The notes under the pieces are model-generated. The model saw nothing but the letters and a program-made list of their open reading frames with translations, searched no databases and had not been told where the DNA came from. Of a stretch of 64,000 bases of DNA, positions 8,765-17,414 are shown one piece after another. The stretch comes from JACDAN01 sp963834825 (lineage in GTDB: Bacteria > Actinomycetota > Thermoleophilia > Gaiellales > Gaiellaceae), in NCBI GenBank assembly GCA_963834825.1, contig CAWICZ010000014.1, positions 310,001 to 374,000 on the forward strand. The letters are read 5' to 3'. Made by a program: the position numbers and the translations under genes. Positions within the stretch are counted from its first letter, which is position 1. Every line of letters starts with the position of its first letter.

Positions 8765-11700
8765 CTACCGGCAGACGCGGACGACCCGCGTGGCCTCGGC
8801 CCGCTGGCCGCCGGCCCGCACGACCGCGCGCAGCATGTGCAGCCCCGACTTGGCGCGCCGCGTGCGCCAGGTGGTTGAGAAGAGGCCCGCAACGTTGCGC
8901 TTGACGATTCGGAGGCGGCGCTTGCCGTCGAAGAACTGGACGGATCCAAGCCGTCTGGTCGCGCTCGCGGAGACGAGCAGCGGCTCGGACCTCTGGACGC
9001 AGCGACGGGCGAGCGGCGTCAGCCACGTGACCGCTGCGCCCTGGATCACGCGTAGCCGGCGCGTGCTCACCCGCGTGTTCGGCATCACGTCGCCGCCGTA
9101 CGTGTTCGCGTTCTTCGACTCCTGGTAGTCGGAGGCGATGAACGCGAACTGTGGGCGGCCGGCACGCACCGGCGGGGCCTCGGCCGGAAGCGGGAAGAGC
9201 GCAACGCCCGTGAACGGGTCGTACGCCACGGCTCCGATCAGCACGCGGCTGTAGGAGAGCGCCAGCGAGAAGGGATCGACTCCCGACCCACGATCGAGGA
9301 TCTGGAGCGCGATCGTGGGCCGACCCGCCGCGACCCGGGTCGTCAGCACGCGGATCGACGGGCGCCGCAGGTCGTTCACCCAGGACCGCAGCCGCCACGA
9401 GCCCGCCTGGCTCCGCCCGGTGAACTCATTCCGACCGGAATCGACCGAGACGTAGTAGCGGCCGGGCAGCGCGAACTGCCCGCCCGCGGCCCCGACCGGC
9501 AGGCGGTAGCCGAACGTCAGCCCGTTGATGTTCACCGGTGTCCCAACGTAGCCCTGAACGGCGTTCTCGTCCTTCGCACCGAGCAAGAACGGATGGATCA
9601 GCGAGCCCGGTGACTCCGTGACGACCGCAACACCGAAGTTCATCACCCGTCGGCCGAGCCGGAACTCGTAGACACGCTCGCCACCGTCCTCGCGCATCGG
9701 CGCCGCGACGCCGTAGTCCGGCGGGTGGCCGAACGGTGCGGTCGGGAAGCGGTACGCCTGAGCGAGTGACCGCCGCCCACGGGTCGTCCCGGACTCGATC
9801 CGGCGGATTGCCCGTGCCGGAGCGGCGGCCAGGCCAGGCCGCATGACGAAGGCTGCATAGGGCACCCGCCTCGCGACCGCGCCCCGGCGCAGAATCAGAT
9901 AGCCGACGTTGTCGCTGCCGGGGGCGTTGGCGTCCGCGCGAACGGTGACGGGAATGCTCGCGACACCGCCCGGCGCGATCGCGACCGCCGGCGGAACGTC
10001 GATCGCGACGCCGGCGCCGGCCGACTGAGGTCGAAGCTCCACAGTCCAGGTGCCAGCGCCGTCGCCGGCGTCGCGCAGGGTGAGCAGGAGCTGTTTCGAC
10101 ACGGCGCCGGCCCCGGCCTGGAGATCGCCGAACGAGAGTGACCCTGGTTCGGTGAAGAGCTTGGGATCGTCGGCGGCGAGGACGTTGACGAGCCCTGCGC
10201 CTTCGGCGAGTGCCGACGCCTCCTGTGTCCTGCCCGTATCGCCCCACGCGGGGCCTGCCGTCGACATCAGCGCGGACTTCAGCTGGCGGACGTTCCAGTT
10301 CCGGTGCCGCTGACGGAGCAGCGCTGCCGCGCCGGCGACGTGCGGCGCCGACATGCTCGTCCCGTCGAAGGAGGCGAACGGTGAGCCGCCCGTCGCATTG
10401 CGGAGCGTCGCGGAGAGGATCTCTCCGCCCGGCGCGGCCACGTCAGGTTTGAGCGCGTGCCCGAACGCCGTCGGGCCGCCGGAAGAGAAGCTCGTGACGA
10501 CGCCGGAGCGCCCAGTGACGATCTCGGTCACGCCCGGGCCGACCCGAATCGGCGCACGGCCGCCGCGGCCGGCCAGGTAGGCGCGCAGCGCGGCGCCGTC
10601 GAGGTTGGAGATCATCCCGCTCGGCAGCGGTAGGAGCAGCGGGATCGGGTTGGCCTCCCCTTCGCGGTTGTCCGCGAAGACAAGACCGCCGGCGCCCCCC
10701 TGAATTGCGCGCACCGCCTTCGAGAAGAACGTGCAGCCACCGCGGCTGATCAACGCGAGGCCGCCCGCGAGCGAGCCGCGCGGGAGAGGGTTGCTTCCCA
10801 CGTTTGGATCCCGCCCGAGGCCGCAGAGTCGCGGGTCGACGGGACGACCGTTCGTGCCCGTGATCGTGGCGACGTCGATCAGCGAACGGTCCGACGTTCC
10901 CCACGACGACGGAGCTGCGCCTCCTGCGGGCTCGAAGGGAATCTGCTGCAGGCCGGCGGGAGCGCCGGGGTTGCGGACTGAGAGCGCGGGGGCGAAGACG
11001 TGGCTGTTCGAGGTCGCGGCGACCGTGATCGCATCGGGCGCGGTTCCCGGCGATCCCGCCGTTCCGAAGCCGAAGTCGTCACGGTCGTTGCCCGCCGAGA
11101 TCACCGGAACGACCCCGGCGTTGACGACGTTCGCCACGGTCTGCACGAGCGCGTCGGTTCGCGGCTCGGTCGCAGGCCCGCCGCCCGAGAAGTTGATCAC
11201 GTCCATCCCGTCGCGGACTGCGGACTCGAAGGCGGCGACGATCTCGGGCGTGTCGGCGATATGCCCAACGCCGGACGGGACGTTGAAAACTCGGTAGTTG
11301 CCGATCCAGGCCTGCGGCGCGACGCCCGAGAGCCCCGCGGTCGGCGGATGGTCGCTCCCGCCCGGCGAGCTCGTGCTGCTCCGCCCGGCCGCGATCCCGG
11401 CGACATGCGTGCCGTGGAACGAGGCGGCTCTGTCGAGCGGAAGACGCCCGGCCCGCCCGGATCCCGGCCCGGGGAAGCTCCGGGCGGCGATCACCTTTGC
11501 AGTCGTGAAGCTCCGCTGGCCCTTGGGGAAACCTGACGGATAGGCAAAGCCGCTCGGGTTGAAGAAGGCGTTCAGCTGGTCGACCCCGTCGTCGACGACG
11601 GCGATCTTCACGCCCGCGCCGTTGGCGCCGGTCGCCGCGGTGAACGCAGGCGCGCCGATCACACTCGGGCTGCGATTGAGTGCCATCGTGTAGCGGATGC

Positions 11701-12154
11701 TGGGGTAGACCCTGGCGACGAACGGCATCGCGGTCAGCCGAGCCAACTTCGTGTAGGGCAGGTCGACCGTGAGGCCGTTGAGGACGACCTGGAAGCTCCG
11801 GCTGACCCGCGCCGATGGGATCGCGGTTCGGATCGCCCGTGTCGCGGCCAGCTGTGCGGCTTCGAGCCGGGCGATGTAGGCGCGCGACGAGCCGCTCTCG
11901 ACGTTTAAGCGATTCGAGCCCAGCGCGCCGAACAGCCCGGTCCCGCGCTCGGAAGCGAGGGGAGGCTCAGCCAGGCCGACGATCAGCCGGACCCGTCCAG
12001 TCGCCTGGTTCCGGGGCACGGCGATCGTCCCGGAACGCACGCGCGGCACGCTCAGCTCGCCGAACGTGCGGTTGATCGGCTGCAGGGCGGCCGAAGCAGG
12101 CGCTGCAAGGGCGAGCGCCGCGATCAGGGCGATAAGCACGGGATGGCGGCGCAA
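8765..12154 (-). CDS. secreted subtilisin-like serine protease (S8) with PA domain
   Basis: A large exported protease of about 1129 residues. The N-terminus is a signal peptide (hydrophobic VLIALIAALALAAPASA), followed by an inhibitor-I9-like propeptide (residues ~50-155). The catalytic domain has Asp188 in VVDDGVD, His247 in FHGTHVAG, oxyanion Asn356 in SAGND and nucleophile Ser600 in DGTSMSAPHVAG. A protease-associated (PA) domain is inserted at ~430-540 (ALISRGGCTFFSKA). The ~500 residues after Ser600 form beta-rich domains of unknown role, ending in RVVRVCR. I chose TTG at 12154 because TACTCT lies eight bases upstream and the signal peptide begins directly; GTG 12139 is the alternative. 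It is divergent from fabI and convergent with the nucleotidyltransferase. Confidence 0.88.
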   Translation of the reverse strand: MRRHPVLIALIAALALAAPASAALQPINRTFGELSVPRVRSGTIAVPRNQATGRVRLIVGLAEPPLASERGTGLFGALGSNRLNVESGSSRAYIARLEAAQLAATRAIRTAIPSARVSRSFQVVLNGLTVDLPYTKLARLTAMPFVARVYPSIRYTMALNRSPSVIGAPAFTAATGANGAGVKIAVVDDGVDQLNAFFNPSGFAYPSGFPKGQRSFTTAKVIAARSFPGPGSGRAGRLPLDRAASFHGTHVAGIAAGRSSTSSPGGSDHPPTAGLSGVAPQAWIGNYRVFNVPSGVGHIADTPEIVAAFESAVRDGMDVINFSGGGPATEPRTDALVQTVANVVNAGVVPVISAGNDRDDFGFGTAGSPGTAPDAITVAATSNSHVFAPALSVRNPGAPAGLQQIPFEPAGGAAPSSWGTSDRSLIDVATITGTNGRPVDPRLCGLGRDPNVGSNPLPRGSLAGGLALISRGGCTFFSKAVRAIQGGAGGLVFADNREGEANPIPLLLPLPSGMISNLDGAALRAYLAGRGGRAPIRVGPGVTEIVTGRSGVVTSFSSGGPTAFGHALKPDVAAPGGEILSATLRNATGGSPFASFDGTSMSAPHVAGAAALLRQRHRNWNVRQLKSALMSTAGPAWGDTGRTQEASALAEGAGLVNVLAADDPKLFTEPGSLSFGDLQAGAGAVSKQLLLTLRDAGDGAGTWTVELRPQSAGAGVAIDVPPAVAIAPGGVASIPVTVRADANAPGSDNVGYLILRRGAVARRVPYAAFVMRPGLAAAPARAIRRIESGTTRGRRSLAQAYRFPTAPFGHPPDYGVAAPMREDGGERVYEFRLGRRVMNFGVAVVTESPGSLIHPFLLGAKDENAVQGYVGTPVNINGLTFGYRLPVGAAGGQFALPGRYYVSVDSGRNEFTGRSQAGSWRLRSWVNDLRRPSIRVLTTRVAAGRPTIALQILDRGSGVDPFSLALSYSRVLIGAVAYDPFTGVALFPLPAEAPPVRAGRPQFAFIASDYQESKNANTYGGDVMPNTRVSTRRLRVIQGAAVTWLTPLARRCVQRSEPLLVSASATRRLGSVQFFDGKRRLRIVKRNVAGLFSTTWRTRRAKSGLHMLRAVVRAGGQRAEATRVVRVCR

Positions 12155-12162
12155 CCCGCCAA

Positions 12163-12184
12163 AGAGTAGCGGCGAAATTAGGAT
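12163..12184. promoter_or_regulatory. back-to-back leaderless promoters, subtilase / fabI
   Basis: TAGGAT at 12179-12184 lies exactly six bases before the GTG of fabI. On the other strand TACTCT (12168-12163) lies eight bases before the TTG of the subtilase. The two hexamers are separated by only 10 bp, so the -35 region of each overlaps the other gene's promoter or start. Confidence 0.5.
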
Positions 12185-12190
12185 CGCTCT

Positions 12191-12970
12191 GTGGCTGGCA
12201 GGTTCGAAGGCAAGCGCGGGCTGATAACCGGCGTGGCCAACAAGCGCTCGATCGCCTGGGCGATCGCGCGACGGCTCGCCGATGAGGGCGCGCAACTCGC
12301 GTTCACGTTCCAGGGAGAGCGGTTGGAGAAGAACGTCCGGGAGCTCGCCGAGACCGTGGACAGTCCGCTCGTGACGGCCTGCGACGTCCGCGCCGACGAG
12401 GACGTGGCCCGCGTCTTTTCCGAGGTGGGCGATGTCTTCGATGGTGCTCTCGACGTGCTCGTCCACTCCGTGGCCTTCGCCGCGGCGGAGGACCTCGAGG
12501 GTCGCTTTACGGACACGCCTCGTGACCGCTTCTGGCTCGCGCTCGACGTCAGCGCCTACTCGTTGGTCGCCGGCGCCAGGGCGGCGGAGCCGCTGATGGA
12601 GTCTGCCGGCGGTGGATCGATCCTGACGATGACGTACCTGGGAGGCGAGCGCGCCGTGCCGCACTACAACGTGATGGGCGTAGCCAAGGCGGCGTTGGAC
12701 TCATCGGTTCAGTACCTCGCGTGGGATCTCGGCCAGAAGAACATCCGGGTGAACGCGATCTCGGCCGGGCCGGTGCGGACGCTGTCCGCGCGCTCGATCG
12801 CCGGCTTTCCGACAATGGAGTCGATCGTCGAAGAGCGCTCGCCGCTCCACCGGCCGATCGACGCCGACGACGTCGGCGCCGCCGCCGGCTATTTGCTCTC
12901 GGACGACGCCCGCAACGTCACCGGAACGACGCTCTACGTCGACTCTGGCTACCACTCGATGGGGATGTAG
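12191..12970 (+). CDS. fabI: enoyl-[acyl-carrier-protein] reductase (NADH)
   Basis: Final reduction step of fatty-acid elongation. The 259-residue SDR-fold protein has the FabI-specific nucleotide site GVANKRSIAWAIA (residues 14-26) and the catalytic pair Tyr159-x6-Lys166 (YNVMGVAK). It also has the typical ISAGPVRTLSARSI and the C-terminal VTGTTLYVDSGYHSMGM. It stands alone, with no fab operon around it. The GTG start preceded at six bases by TAGGAT indicates a leaderless transcript; there is no Shine-Dalgarno sequence. Confidence 0.95.
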   Translation: MAGRFEGKRGLITGVANKRSIAWAIARRLADEGAQLAFTFQGERLEKNVRELAETVDSPLVTACDVRADEDVARVFSEVGDVFDGALDVLVHSVAFAAAEDLEGRFTDTPRDRFWLALDVSAYSLVAGARAAEPLMESAGGGSILTMTYLGGERAVPHYNVMGVAKAALDSSVQYLAWDLGQKNIRVNAISAGPVRTLSARSIAGFPTMESIVEERSPLHRPIDADDVGAAAGYLLSDDARNVTGTTLYVDSGYHSMGM

Positions 12971-12997
12971 CGAGCGGGCGCCCCGCGGAGGGCTACT

Positions 12998-13828
12998 TCA
13001 GGCCACCAGCTCCGCGGTCGTTGCCACGTCGACTCCCCAGAACGACGAGTGCCGGAAGGAGAGCTCCAGCGCATCGCCGCGACGGCGCGCCTCGCGTAAG
13101 AGCCCGACGATCAGCCGCTCGTCGTCGGTCATCGGCTCGTACATGGGCACGTGCAGCGTGATCTCGGCCTCGAACCTCGCGAAGAAGAAGTGAATGGTGT
13201 TCAGCCGCGTGACCCCGACGGCGATCGGGATCTGTGGGCCGGCGAGCGGCTCGTCGGGGGTGAGCCGACGTTCCCATGCGTAGAGCGCCCGTGTCGGATC
13301 GATCGGCAGCATGTCGCTGTCGCCCGGCGGCCCGGGCTCGCGGCGATCGATGACCGCCCAGAGCTCGAAATGCAGCGTCGGCTCCTCCGGTACGGCCGAG
13401 ACCTGGGCGAACGGCTCGCCCTCAAAGACGAAGTCGCCTTCAGCGACCTGCACTTCGGCGATGTGGTTGTAGTTGGTGAGGAAGCCGAGCCCCTCGGGAT
13501 GGTGGTCGATGCTGACGTTGGCCGTGTCTCCGCCCGGTTGGACCTCGACCTTGACGACGCGACCGCTGTAGGCCGCGTATACGCAGTTCCCAGCCTCGGA
13601 AGCGAGGTCGACCGCCTGGTGCAGTGCGTTGCGGAAATGGACGTCGCGGCCCGTCGGATTCGATGGATCGGCGGCGGAGATGACCTGCGTCGAGTTGCAC
13701 GGCGGCGCGTTCGGAAGCTCTTTGCGCCTCAGTGAGTCGAAGCGCCCGTTCTCGAGGCGGGCCTGCAGCGGCAGCTCCAGCGGCGGGCTGAACAACCAGG
13801 ATTGGTGGGTGACCGGGGCGAGCGGCAT
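12998..13828 (-). CDS. M23-peptidase-fold protein, catalytic His apparently replaced
   Basis: 276 residues. The central part has the lysostaphin/LytM fold: HQAVDLAS (Zn ligands His and Asp of the HxxxD motif), CVYAAYSGRVVKVE, YNHIAEV, a DFVFEGEPFAQV turn and the final LHFELW. In active M23 enzymes the last motif is HxH; here it reads TLHFE, so the first His, usually the general base, is Thr. The protein may be a non-hydrolytic wall-binding or regulatory relative. No signal peptide is obvious. The C-terminal ~110 residues match nothing I recognise. The ATG at 13828 was preferred over longer frames that lack coding character. Confidence 0.65.
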   Translation of the reverse strand: MPLAPVTHQSWLFSPPLELPLQARLENGRFDSLRRKELPNAPPCNSTQVISAADPSNPTGRDVHFRNALHQAVDLASEAGNCVYAAYSGRVVKVEVQPGGDTANVSIDHHPEGLGFLTNYNHIAEVQVAEGDFVFEGEPFAQVSAVPEEPTLHFELWAVIDRREPGPPGDSDMLPIDPTRALYAWERRLTPDEPLAGPQIPIAVGVTRLNTIHFFFARFEAEITLHVPMYEPMTDDERLIVGLLREARRRGDALELSFRHSSFWGVDVATTAELVA

Positions 13829-13905
13829 GACGCGCGCGTCATACCACACGCACGAACGGACTAGAAGCGGGCCCTGCTGGGAACACGAGAACGGGAGGTG
13901 AAGGT

Positions 13906-14511
13906 ATGCAAGGTTTGACGAGAGGGGCGGCAACGTTGATCGGCGTCGCCGCTGGGGGCTTCCTGATCTGGTTCGGCGCGAGCGCACTTCCGAGCCGGGG
14001 AGAAGCAACGATCGGTGAGTTCTGGTGGGCAGTGGGTCTGATCGCGGCGGCAGGACTGGTCATGGCGCTGTCACAGCTGCTCGGCGGCTGGACGAAATGG
14101 GGACGACCCCACATCTCGCGCAACGTGTTTCTACTCGGCTTCCTCCCGGCGCTGATCGCCGGCGGCTGGGTGGTCCTCGCCGCTGAACCGGCGAACCATT
14201 GGCTCGGCAGCCACGTGCGCGATTGGTCCGACGACATTGGCTTGGAGAGCCTCGTCGCCGACCTGCTCAAGGCCTGGCCGGCAATCGCCTTCGGCGTCGG
14301 CCTGGCGCTCGGGCTGTCGTTCGACACGGCCGGCCCGAGGAGGGAGACCGAGCGCCGCACGGTCGAGGAGGCCGAAGCACCGCCCGAGCGAGAGGCGGTC
14401 GACGGTGAGCCGGACAGGCAGCCTGTGCCGGCCGGCGACAGAAAGGCGGAAGGAGAGGCGCCAGAGCCCGAAGCTCCAACCCGCGCGGACGTCACCCGGC
14501 GCGAGGAATAG
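13906..14511 (+). CDS. membrane protein with charged C-terminal tail
   Basis: 201 residues. Hydrophobic segments at about 8-30, 40-60, 72-92 and 122-138 predict four membrane helices, followed by a ~60-residue acidic and proline-rich cytoplasmic tail (ETERRTVEEAEAPPERE ...). GGGAGGTGAAGG directly before the ATG is a clear Shine-Dalgarno sequence, so this message has a leader. I do not recognise a family. It sits alone between the divergent M23-like gene and the convergent tag gene. Confidence 0.75.
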   Translation: MQGLTRGAATLIGVAAGGFLIWFGASALPSRGEATIGEFWWAVGLIAAAGLVMALSQLLGGWTKWGRPHISRNVFLLGFLPALIAGGWVVLAAEPANHWLGSHVRDWSDDIGLESLVADLLKAWPAIAFGVGLALGLSFDTAGPRRETERRTVEEAEAPPEREAVDGEPDRQPVPAGDRKAEGEAPEPEAPTRADVTRREE

Positions 14512-14516
14512 AGACG

Positions 14517-15152
14517 TCAGGCGGGCACGGCGAACGCAGCCCGGGCCTCAGCCGCGGGCGCTCGCGAAGCGCAGCCGTCGAGGTGGTCGTTCACGAGCCC
14601 CATCGCCTGCATGAACGCGTAGACCGTCGTCGGGCCGACGAAGCGCCAGCCGCGGCGCTTCAGGTCCTTCGCGAGCGCGCGCGACTCGTCGGTCTGCGCC
14701 ATCTCGAGCAGCGCCGCCCACGTCAGCCGCTTCGGGCGCGACGCGGGCTCCGGTTCGAAGCGCCACACGTAGGCCGCCAGCGAGCCCTCCTCGTCGACGA
14801 GCTCGACCGCACGCTGGGCGTTGTTGATCGTGGCCTCGATCTTGCCTCGATGGCGCACGATCGAGGCATCGCGGAGGAGCCGCGCGACGTCCTTCCCGCC
14901 GAAGCGGGCGACCTGCTCGAAGTCGAATCCGGCGAACGCGCTTCTGAACCCCTCGCGCTTGCGCAGGATCGTCAGCCACGAGAGGCCGGACTGGAAGCCC
15001 TCCAGGCAGAGCTTCTCGAACAGCCGCCGGTCGTCGGCGACGGGAAACCCCCACTCGGAGTCGTGGTAGTCGCGGTACTCCGGCGCGGAGTCGCCCCAGA
15101 AGCAGCGGCTGACGCCGTCGTCGCCGCGGGCGAGCCCGTCGGTCGAGCTCAC
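14517..15152 (-). CDS. tag: DNA-3-methyladenine glycosylase I
   Basis: Removes 3-methyladenine from alkylated DNA. The 211-residue product has the Tag family zinc-snap residues Cys17 (RCFWGDS), His30 (YHDSEWG), His190 and Cys194 (NDHLDGC), and the core FEKLCLEGFQSGLSWLTIL. It starts at a GTG overlapping the stop of the YCII gene (GTGA) and is the last gene of the minus-strand run. Confidence 0.94.
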   Translation of the reverse strand: MSSTDGLARGDDGVSRCFWGDSAPEYRDYHDSEWGFPVADDRRLFEKLCLEGFQSGLSWLTILRKREGFRSAFAGFDFEQVARFGGKDVARLLRDASIVRHRGKIEATINNAQRAVELVDEEGSLAAYVWRFEPEPASRPKRLTWAALLEMAQTDESRALAKDLKRRGWRFVGPTTVYAFMQAMGLVNDHLDGCASRAPAAEARAAFAVPA

Positions 15153-15457
15153 GCGAGCGCGTCCTTGCGCGTCAACCAGGTCATGATCTCCACGGTCATG
15201 CGCCCGGCCTTGATCGCGGGATCTTGCTCCGTCAGGGCTCTGGTCTCCTCGACACTCGTCCGGTAGACACAGAAGCCCCGCTTCGTCTCGTCCTCCTGGT
15301 CGCGAAACGGCCCGGAGAGCAGCAGGTGGCCCTGCTCGTGCATCTCGCCGAGGAACGCCAGGTGTCCGGTCTGGATCTCCTCGAGCTCTTCGTCGGTGTA
15401 GTCGGCCGCCCGCGGGCCGCGGCGAAGAAGGACGAAGGTGTAGGCGTCGAGCTCCAC
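15149..15457 (-). CDS. YCII-domain protein
   Basis: 102-residue YCII-related ferredoxin-fold protein (ELDAYTFVLLRRG; GHLAFLGEMHEQGHLLLSGPF; AIKAGRMTVEIMTW). The His/Asp-rich core (HLAFL, MHEQGHLL) resembles the putative active site of this family, whose biochemical role is generally unknown. The GTG start lies five bases after the stop of the membrane protein and its own TGA overlaps the tag start, so the three are probably co-transcribed. Confidence 0.85.
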   Translation of the reverse strand: MELDAYTFVLLRRGPRAADYTDEELEEIQTGHLAFLGEMHEQGHLLLSGPFRDQEDETKRGFCVYRTSVEETRALTEQDPAIKAGRMTVEIMTWLTRKDALA

Positions 15458-15462
15458 GTTGG

Positions 15463-17010
15463 CTACCAGGCTACGGGTATGTACGCCTCGTAGACCGAGA
15501 TCGTTCCGTCCCGCGCGAGCAGCCGGCCCGTGACGCCGCAGCGGGGGCGCCCGTAGACGGCGACCAGCCGAACGCCGAGCTCGCTCAGGTGGCGCACGTC
15601 CGCGCAGGGCCGCAGTTCACGAAGGACTCGCTCGGCCTCCTTCGGCGCGACCGTCGAGTAGCCCGCCGGCCGTTCGCGGGGTGCCTGCATCGCGTAGTAG
15701 AGGTAGACGCTGGCCTCCTGCCGGTCCGGCGAATAGACGGGCAGCTCGAGCAGCCGCCCGAGCTCGGCCCCGCGGATCGCCGCATAGGCGCTGTTCGACT
15801 CGTCGGCCGCCGTCGGGCGCACGGCGGTCACCCCGAGGCGCAGATCGAGCGCGATCACCACGAGCGCGACGAGCGGGGCGGCGCGCCAGCGCAGGCGAGA
15901 GACGGCGAGCGCCGCCAGCGCGGCGATCGCCAGGCAGGCGATCGGCATCAGCCGGCCGGGGACGCGGGTCGATCCGAGCCCCGGCGCAACGTCCCACACC
16001 GCCTCGTATCCAGGCAGGTTGGCGCCCAGGGCGAGGAGGAGCGGAACAGCTGCCCCGAGCCCGAGGATGAGCCCGAGTCGTGACCGATACACGGCAGCCA
16101 GTCCGGCGATCGCCAGCAGCGGCGTCAGCCAGCCGATCAGGACGAATGGTTCGAGCCCGTGGCGAGGGTCCCGGGCGACGAAGTCGGCGAGATCGGCCGA
16201 GTAACGCTCGACCTGCGCGAAGGAGCGCGCTTCCCCGATCGAGTCGCGGATCGAAAGCGCCCAGACGAGGAGCCCGGCTGCGACGGAGCCGGCAACAGCG
16301 CCGGCGGCCCAACGGCGGTCGCCTCCTCGCAGGAACATGTACGCGCCGACGAACGGAATCGCGCCGAGGGCGAGGTGGACCTGGCCGGAAAGCGGAATCG
16401 AGGCCAAGGCTGCGGCGGCAATGACGTACCGCCGCCGCTCCCAGGCCCAGAGCGAGAGCGGCAGCAGCATTGCGATCCACGCCAGCAGGTGTCCGGCGCC
16501 GCCCTGGACGGCGCGGTACGGCGCGAGCGCGAACGCCACCCCGCCGACGAGAGCGGCGCCCGTACCGAGCCCGAGCGAGCGCAGCCAGAGGAACGTCAGT
16601 CCACCGGCCCCGACGTAGCCGAGCAGGACGAACACGTTCCACCCGCCTACGGAGCCGAACAGCGCGTGGAGCGGCCAGAACGGGAGCGAGAACGGCCAGC
16701 CCGCGAAGTTCACGCGTGGCTCCGCCTCGGGCCGGAAGCTGTACGGATCGCGCAGCGGGCTCTCGCCGCGCGCCAGCTGGTGACCGGGGAGCCAGAGCTG
16801 CCAGGTCGTCTGGAGATGGTCGCCGGGAGCGGCGGCCCCGGGCAATCCGCGCCGGCCCTCCGCCATGAAGTCCCTGCGAGCGTCCTCGAGGGCGGGCCAG
16901 GTCGAGAGGACGCCCGCGCCGAGGTAGACGGCTAGGACGATCCCGACAACGCCCGCGCCGCGGAGATGAGCTCGTCGAAGTCGGGGAGGTCGCCGTCCTC
17001 GTAGGCCCAT
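15463..17010 (-). CDS. polytopic membrane protein, GT-C glycosyltransferase-like
   Basis: 515 residues with about ten hydrophobic helices, including the first at 19-37 (GVVGIVLAVYLGAGVLSTW). A long extracytoplasmic loop after helix 1 contains PGDHLQTTWQLWLPGHQLARG, reminiscent of the acidic first loop of GT-C sugar transferases. The C-terminal ~110 residues are soluble. The only plausible initiator upstream of helix 1 is the ATG at 17010, which makes the gene overlap the redoxin gene by 79 bases in another frame. Function beyond a possible polyprenyl-sugar transferase is not assignable. Confidence 0.7.
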   Translation of the reverse strand: MGLRGRRPPRLRRAHLRGAGVVGIVLAVYLGAGVLSTWPALEDARRDFMAEGRRGLPGAAAPGDHLQTTWQLWLPGHQLARGESPLRDPYSFRPEAEPRVNFAGWPFSLPFWPLHALFGSVGGWNVFVLLGYVGAGGLTFLWLRSLGLGTGAALVGGVAFALAPYRAVQGGAGHLLAWIAMLLPLSLWAWERRRYVIAAAALASIPLSGQVHLALGAIPFVGAYMFLRGGDRRWAAGAVAGSVAAGLLVWALSIRDSIGEARSFAQVERYSADLADFVARDPRHGLEPFVLIGWLTPLLAIAGLAAVYRSRLGLILGLGAAVPLLLALGANLPGYEAVWDVAPGLGSTRVPGRLMPIACLAIAALAALAVSRLRWRAAPLVALVVIALDLRLGVTAVRPTAADESNSAYAAIRGAELGRLLELPVYSPDRQEASVYLYYAMQAPRERPAGYSTVAPKEAERVLRELRPCADVRHLSELGVRLVAVYGRPRCGVTGRLLARDGTISVYEAYIPVAW

Positions 17011-17402
17011 GCGCCTCGGACCGTACCGTCGGCGTCGATCAGGAACGCCGTCCGCCGCGGTACGTCGTTCATCCCTCGATACTCGCGCGCGATCCCGAAT
17101 CCCCTGACCGCGTCGCCGTTCCAGTCGGAGATCAGCGGAAAGTCGAGATCGAGCGCCTGCATCCAGGCGACGTGTGACCAGGGTGAGTCACGCGACGCTG
17201 CCATCCCGCGGACTCCGGCCTGCTCGAGCTCCCGGCTCCTGTCACGCAGGAGCTCCATCTCGTTCGTTCAGGTGCTCGACCAGTCGAAGAGGTAGAAGAG
17301 GAGCAGCACGGGGCCTTCTTCGACCAGGTCGCGGAGCGAGATGCTCTCCCGTGGAGCAAGCCAGACTTGGGCGTCGGGGATCGAGTCGCCGGGCGCGAGC
17401 AC
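16932..17402 (-). CDS. redoxin/peroxiredoxin with in-frame TGA at the peroxidatic position (candidate selenoprotein)
   Basis: Read through the TGA at 17270-17268, this is a 156-residue AhpC/TSA-family thiol peroxidase: LAPGDSIPDAQVWL, then LLLFYLFDWSST-U45-TNEMELLRDR, DSPWSHVAWMQ, FPLISDWNGDAVRGFGI, PRRTAFLIDADGTVRGAW. The TGA occupies exactly the place of the peroxidatic cysteine (the C in the usual T-x-x-C or V-C-T-x-E motif), and homology continues on both sides in the same frame. A 7-bp hairpin with a G-containing five-base loop follows at the distance expected for a bacterial SECIS. The GTG start (17402) is preceded at six bases by TAGGCT. A Cys-to-stop nonsense mutation is the alternative. 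It follows the ECF sigma and propeller genes. Confidence 0.72.
17235..17253 (-). promoter_or_regulatory. SECIS-like hairpin downstream of TGA codon
   Basis: Reading the minus strand, 14 bases follow the TGA, then arm GCTCCTG (17253-17247), loop CGTGA (17246-17242) and arm CAGGAGC (17241-17235), a perfect 7-bp stem. The loop G is the 23rd base after TGA. Known bacterial SECIS elements are small hairpins inside the coding sequence with an early G in the apical loop, roughly 16-37 bases after UGA, so geometry fits. Structure by eye only. Confidence 0.55.
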
Positions 17403-17408
17403 CCCCGC

Positions 17409-17414
17409 AGCCTA
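17409..17414 (-). promoter_or_regulatory. leaderless -10 element (TAGGCT) of the redoxin gene
   Basis: On the minus strand TAGGCT is followed by six bases and the GTG at 17402. As at glmM, the TAG is simultaneously the stop codon (17414-17412) of the upstream propeller gene. This suggests the redoxin can be transcribed on its own inside the operon. Confidence 0.5.

Noticed and set aside
12155..12664. N-terminal extension of the subtilase frame upstream of the signal peptide
   Set aside because: It lies antisense to fabI and crosses its promoter; a signal peptide begins naturally at 12154/12139.
14517..15266. Plus-strand frame opposite tag
   Set aside because: Shadow of tag, whose zinc-site residues and length are all present.
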